Shown here: piece after piece, positions 31,641 through 36,876 of the stretch
How the letters are laid out: every line of letters begins with the position of its first letter
How positions within the stretch are numbered: position 1 is the stretch's first letter
Program-made: the position numbers and the translations under genes
Notes under the pieces: generated by a model
What the model was told of the DNA's origin: nothing
Seen by the model: the letters and a program-made list of their open reading frames with translations, nothing else
The model's database searches: none
Source of the DNA: Usnea hakonensis
Taxonomy: Eukaryota; Ascomycota; Lecanoromycetes; Lecanorales; Parmeliaceae
DNA length: 36,876 nucleotides
Assembly: GCA_013423325.1 (NCBI GenBank)
Contig: BLJB01000482.1
Location: 4,738 to 41,613, forward strand
Reading direction: 5' to 3'

Positions 31641-32357
31641 CTATAAATATCGAGTTCTATATACCACCTTCGATAACTTCTACGAATTATATATATACGC
31701 TAGGTCGCTATACGCTTTAGTATCCTTTCTAAGAAAAAAATAACTTGACTATTAATAAGAATATAGGTAAGCCGAATAACGCCCGTATCCCTATAGAGTA
31801 ATTAGTATTCCTCGTAGAGTATTTATCTACGAGTTTGGTTACTAGCCCTTATTCCTAGCTTATTCTAATTTATAAGCGCCTATTACCGAGGAAAAAAGGC
31901 CGGCGTTTTAGCCCTATATTAAATCTAGTAGAGAGAGACCCTACTAGAGTAGATAATAGTAATACGATACGAATACGAAGTTTAGATTAACTAATTACTA
32001 CTAAATTCTACGGTCCTTATCGAGTTAACTCTCGGAGGGCTACTAGTACGAAGAAATACGGGCCTTTATATTTATATAACGCGCTAAGAGTCTTAGTATT
32101 CTACGCGTAAAAACTCTATACTAGGTAAGCGAGGTCCTATAAGATCTTTTTATTTCGGGTATAGGATACCGGTTCCTTTTATAGTATTACTACCTATAGG
32201 TACGTAGAGGAGAATATCTAGCGGTAAATATATCGCGCTAGCTCTACGAGTAGATAGAGTTATTAATAGGTACGCGTATCTAGAGATAGAGAAAGAATCG
32301 TATCTTTACTAATAACTACGCTTTAAACGGGCTCGTAGGAGGAAGTAGATATCTTAT
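31641..32357. other. RIP-mutated repeat DNA interrupted by a Gypsy element
   Basis: CpA is nearly absent. The last about 36 bases (32,320-32,357, core AAACGGGCT and AGTAGATATCTTAT) match about 3290-3330. There the sequence continues without interruption, so the Gypsy LTR at 32,358 was inserted into this repeat. Plus-strand frames give stretches of sense codons (for example near 31,860-32,080), but I do not recognise a domain. Confidence 0.4.
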
Positions 32358-35300
32358 TGTCACGGTTTCTCAACACATGCATAGCATATGACATTCAAAT
32401 CCATATTCACTTATTCTAAATATACACATCGATTACTAGCGTATAGGGTACGGGTATTTAAAGGGTAAATCTCTCGAGCGAACTCTCTTCCTTTTTCTTT
32501 CCTCTTCGTATTCGTCTTATATAACTAGCCTCTACTTATAATTAGAGATAAATTATTAATACTAAATCCTTACGCCCGTAAATCCTTATCTAAACCTTAA
32601 TATTATAAATACTACTTAATTATAATATTATTATTATTTCTTATTATTATATCTAGATCCTTTTTTTAATCCTTTAGTCTAACTAAACCTAATAATACTA
32701 TTCTACTAGATAACTAATTAATTTTCTACGACTAGGTTAAAATAATCTTAGTAAGACTTAATAATAAGGATACCCTATTAAAAGTAGTTACTAAAGATCT
32801 AGACTAAATATAAAAGGTATTCGAAATAGCCTTTACTAGTAGTAATATAGAGATTACGGACTTATAAAATAAGTACGACTAATTAGAAATCGATACTATT
32901 ACCTAGCTAGAGAAGTATTAGTAAGAGTTTAATACTTTTATTATTAATTACTAGGGGTAAATTATAGACCTTAACTAGTAATTTATCTGTACCCTTAATT
33001 TGAGCCCCTTATAGACTAACCCTAAGGCGCTATTTTCTAAGCGCTTTATAAAGAGTCCCGATCCGCCTCTCTACTCGGGGGATCGGGCTATCCTAGAATA
33101 ATAGCTTACGAAACTTAATTTTAAGCTAAGAGATAATATAGACTAGTACTTAACTAAAGTATTTAAGGTCCGATACGCCTATAGGCGTCTTAAGGGGAAG
33201 GCTAGAAACTAGATATATCTAAGAATAAATAAGAATAGTACGACCTATATTAAGAATATCGAGGAATTTATTATAGCCTTACGTCTAAGTTTTAGGGATT
33301 TAGATATTAAGAATACTATATAATAATATATCCTAAAACTATAATAGATAAATAAACTATTTTTAAAATACCTATTCTTATTCCTCTCTAAGATTAGTAA
33401 TACTAGATTTAATAAAAAGACCTAGAAATTCTATCTCTAAAACGGCTTATATTAAGAGCTCTCTAATTATCTAGTAGATATAAGAGTCTCTAAGCTTAGC
33501 TTTAATAAACTAGTTAATAAATACTAGTATAGGGATATTTAGAACTAATAATATAGAGAGCGTTTCGATAAATTAGGCTTTAAGATAATCTAATTTATTA
33601 CTAACCCTATATCTACGCCGGTAGTATATATCTACGCCCCCGAAAGATATATATATACGTTTACTAATAATAGAAATATAGTTATAGATCTATTAAAGAT
33701 AGGCTCTAGGTCCTAGAGACCCTTTATGATAGAAGAGAAATAACGCTACCGCGATAACTAGCTCTATCTATACTATAGAGAGCCGGGGTACTACGCTACT
33801 AACTATAATAAGAAACTATCGAATTATATTAATATTCGTTTAATTATAACTACGCTTACCGCGCTAGTAACTCTAGAAAAGGATAAGTCGAGAAAAGTAT
33901 AATCCTTATATATTATTATATATAGAGATAGTTAATTATTAAATAATCTTTTTTAAGATTAAACTCTAGTACTTTAAAAGTCTTAATTCTTAAGCCTTAT
34001 TCTAATAGTTATCTTATATTAGAATATAAGGTAGAATTAAATAAAATAGATTATATAGCTAAAATACTACTTAATACTAAAGCTTTTTCTAAGAGTTTTA
34101 TTAATACGATTTATATATAAACTAATAAAATACCCTTAACCCCCCTTATAACCCTTAGAGATCTAGACGGATTCGATAGAAAGCCCGCTATTTCCGGCCC
34201 TATTATCTATATTACCTATTATAATTTTCTTATTCTAGATTACGAACCGATCTCTATAATCTTCTATATTATAGATCTTTTAGGCTAGAATATTATTATT
34301 AACCTTCTATAGATAGAAAAATATAAGATTAATCTTTACTTTAGGGTAGATAAAAATACGCTCTTTTTTAAAGGGGTAATTCTAGAGCTTATTAAAGGTT
34401 CTCCTATTTCGCTTCTAACCTCTAGAATCCTAGTATTTACCCCCCTAGAAATTAAGTCTCTATTAATCTATATTTTAACCCGAAGCTATAAAGATTAGTA
34501 GCGATAAGCGAGGCTCTTTATTAATCTAATTATAGCCGCTCTATAGGCTATTAACCCCCTTTAACCCCCTAAGGAATCTAAGCCTAAACCCTTATTAATT
34601 TACGTTATAGGGGCTATACCCTTTACGCTTTTAAATAAAAAGCCGGGTATAGAAATCTTTATTATTATAATATAGAATATCGAGAAGACTCTTAAATCGA
34701 AAATCTAAATTAACCCTAGTACTATCCTCTTTAAAGAATATTATAAGTATCTAGATATCTTCTTTTAAGTAGTAGCTAATAAGCTACCCCCCTATTAAGA
34801 AATCGACTATAAAATCGAGCTAGCCCCTAGAACTTAGCCCCTATTTAGGCCCTTATATAATATATTTAAAGGAGAACTCGAAATTTTAAAGAAATTTCTA
34901 AATAATAATTTTATAAAGGGATTTATTTACTCTAGTAAGTCCTTAGCTATATCCCCTATCCTTTTTATCTATAAACCCGGGGGTAGGCTATATCTATATA
35001 TTAATTATTAGGTACTTAATATTATTATAATTAAGAATTAGTATTTAATTCCTTTAATCTAAGAGACCCTAGCTAGAATTTATTATACTAAGTACTTTAC
35101 TAAGCTAGATATTATTACTATATTTAATAAAATTAGAATAGCCCTTAGGGAAAAATAGAAAATTATTTTCTATATTTATTATAGACTTTATAAATCCTTT
35201 ATTATAAATTTCGGGCTCTATAGGGCCCTATCTATATTCTAGAAATATATAAATAACCTTTTATACAAGTATCTAGATAATTTCTATATCGCGTATATTA

Positions 35301-36752
35301 ATAATATTCTAATCTATAGTAATTCTAAGGCCGAGTATATCTAGTATATAAAACTTATACTTACTAGGCTCCGTAAGGCGGGCCTCTAAATTAATATTAA
35401 TAAATATATCTTTAGCGTAAACGAGGTATATTATTTAGGCCTAATAATTACTATCTATAATATTTAAATAGATCCGGATAAGCTTTTAGCGGTTATTAAA
35501 TAGTTAACCTTAATCTTCATTAAGAATATTTAAACCTTTTTAGGCTTTATAAACTTCTATTAATAATTTATTAGAGGATTCTTATTACTCGCTAAACTAC
35601 TTACTAAGCTTACTAAAAAGGAGGTTAAGTTCTAATAGAATTTCGATTATCGGGAAGCCTTTAATACTCTAAAACTCGCCTTTACTACGGCCTTAATCCT
35701 ATAATACTTTAACCTAGAAAAGTAGATTATTATTAAAATCGATATTTTCGATAAAGTAGTAGTAGAGGTAATATTCTAATATAACCCTTAAGGGGCCCTT
35801 AGATCTATAGTCTACTTCTCGACTAAAATATCCTTTATAGAGTATAACTACGAGATCTATAATAAGGAGCTCTTAGTAATTATTTACGCCTTTGAGCTCT
35901 AGTAATCTAAATTTAAAAGTATATAAAAATCTATATCTATAGTCTTTAATTATAAAAATTTAGAATACTTTATATCTACTAAGCTTTTTAGTCGTTATTA
36001 AGCCCGTTAATCTAAATTTCTTTCTAGGTTTAACTTTAAAATTATCTATTATCTAAATATCTTAAATAGGCGTATAAATACTCTAATCTACTAGATTAAG
36101 CCCTAAAAGGACTTTAGTCTTTAATAGTAAATAGTCCTTAAGCCTAGAAACCTTAATATCTAAATCTAAGTCTAAAAAAGAGATATCCCTTTAATTCGAA
36201 TAACGCTATTAGCCTCTATCTTAGATAGAGAAGCTTTAAGATCTATTACCCCTATCTCTAATTTAGAGCTAGACGAGCCTTAATTTAACCCGGAATCTAA
36301 ACTAGATTTAGAAGACGCTATTTAGTTAGCCTACGTAGGTAGCGAGTAAGCCTAGATTATAATTAACGCCCTATAGACGAGTACCTGGAAGCTAAAGAAT
36401 TTCCCTCTATTAAAATATAAACTATATAATAATAGGGTCTACTTTAGAGATAGGCTCTTTATCTCTAATAATAATAAGCTATATTTATATCTTATTAAAC
36501 TCGCTTATAATACGCCTATAGCGGGTTACCTAGGCTATATTAAAATTTATAAGGTTTTAATCTACTTATACTACTAGCTAGGAATTTCTAACTTTATAAA
36601 ATAATTTATTACTAACTATTATAATTACGCCTATACTAAAATCTTTTATAAGAAGTATCTAGAACTTTTAAGATCTCTATCTATACTACGGAGGCGATAG
36701 GCCTATATCTTAATAGATTTTATTATTAGGTTACTTCTAAATATTAACTATT
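32358..36752 (+). mobile_element. RIP-mutated Ty3/Gypsy LTR retrotransposon, 3' end disrupted
   Basis: The 5' LTR begins TGTCACGGTTTCTCAAC. Its first about 75 bases keep CA and TG, while the rest is CpA-free. Internal features on the plus strand: a gag region from about 32,650, a zinc knuckle at 33,765-33,806 with all ligands now Tyr, a protease whose DTGA/DSGA motif is mutated near 34,060-34,080, a reverse transcriptase at about 34,980-35,330 (GRLYLYINY, KLDIITIFNKI, and YIDD now YINN near 35,294-35,305), RNase H at about 35,700-36,000, and the integrase zinc-binding region from about 36,430. A different LTR cuts the integrase at 36,753. The element is dead. The LTR sequence differs from the left-block LTR, so it is another family. 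Confidence 0.8.
33765..33806 (+). other. Gypsy Gag zinc knuckle with all ligands mutated to Tyr
   Basis: Codons at 33,765, 33,774, 33,789 and 33,804 are TAT or TAC, with the exact CX2CX4HX4C spacing, around the preserved REPG and YATN residues. Four of four ligand positions are Tyr, as in the LINE ORF1. This is what CpA/TpG-directed mutation makes of Cys and His codons. Confidence 0.75.
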
Positions 36753-36876
36753 TGTCACGGTGTGGATCTGAGTCTAGTTAGGTTGATCTATGCGATAGCC
36801 GACGGTTTAGGCGACAGCCCCTTAAGGACTGCTCGTATCCCCCCATTCTTTCTTGCTTCCTTGTCTTTCGTCTTGT
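36753..36876 (+). mobile_element. 5' part of an unmutated LTR (younger Gypsy-type insertion)
   Basis: The sequence begins TGTCACGGTGTGGATCTGAG and returns abruptly to normal composition with many CA and TG dinucleotides. It shares only the first nine bases with the LTR at 32,358, so it is a related but different family. It interrupts the integrase of the older Gypsy element. The rest lies beyond the window, so the orientation is inferred from the TGTCACGG start. Confidence 0.65.

Overview
The window is nuclear DNA of a filamentous ascomycete (Pezizomycotina-type). The reasons are short spliceosomal introns with fungal branch points (CTRAC/ACTAAC types), fungal gene families (LIP-like lipase, RecQ helicase with compact introns, HGG-type esterase), and large transposon blocks altered by repeat-induced point mutation (RIP). 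In those blocks CpA and TpG dinucleotides are almost absent, while CpG, CpC and CpT survive.

Layout. 1-20,650 is a nested block of RIP-mutated retroelements. From 1 to about 6,390 lie several copies of one LTR-associated repeat and degraded gag-like sequence. From about 6,390 to 8,898 lies the 3' half of a Ty3/Gypsy chromovirus pol (RNase H, integrase, chromodomain). A full-length LINE (8,911-14,166) is inserted after it, bounded by a 12-bp target duplication. A second LINE of the same family (14,752-20,636, 13-bp target duplication) follows and carries its own nested 589-bp terminal-inverted-repeat element (15,396-15,984). From about 20,650 to 31,500 lies an island of normal base composition. 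It holds an intact LIP-family lipase/esterase (22,317-23,585), a SAT4/PTH11-type receptor N-terminal remnant (24,528-24,746), a CCHC gag-like remnant (about 24,797-25,148), a nine-exon RecQ helicase (25,822-28,859), a possible truncated secreted carboxylesterase 5' end containing a poly-C run and an N gap (29,568 to about 29,850), and a minus-strand alpha/beta hydrolase broken by one in-frame stop (31,081-30,033). From about 31,503 to 36,876 a second RIP block begins with the 3' end of a minus-strand LINE copy. It continues with another degraded repeat and a RIP-mutated Gypsy element (LTR start 32,358; gag, protease, RT, RNase H, partial integrase). A younger, unmutated LTR cuts that element at 36,753 and runs off the window.

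The genes do not form an obvious pathway or cluster. The island looks like a gene-poor, transposon-bounded accessory (perhaps subtelomeric) locus with hydrolases and one helicase. The helicase is the best-supported gene: removing eight introns restores every canonical RecQ motif in one frame, and one of those introns uses a GC donor. I found no convincing new multi-gene system. The most unusual signals are the predictable conversion of zinc-knuckle and reverse-transcriptase catalytic residues by RIP, the sparing of element edges from RIP, and a C-to-T-type nonsense codon in the hydrolase next to the RIP block.
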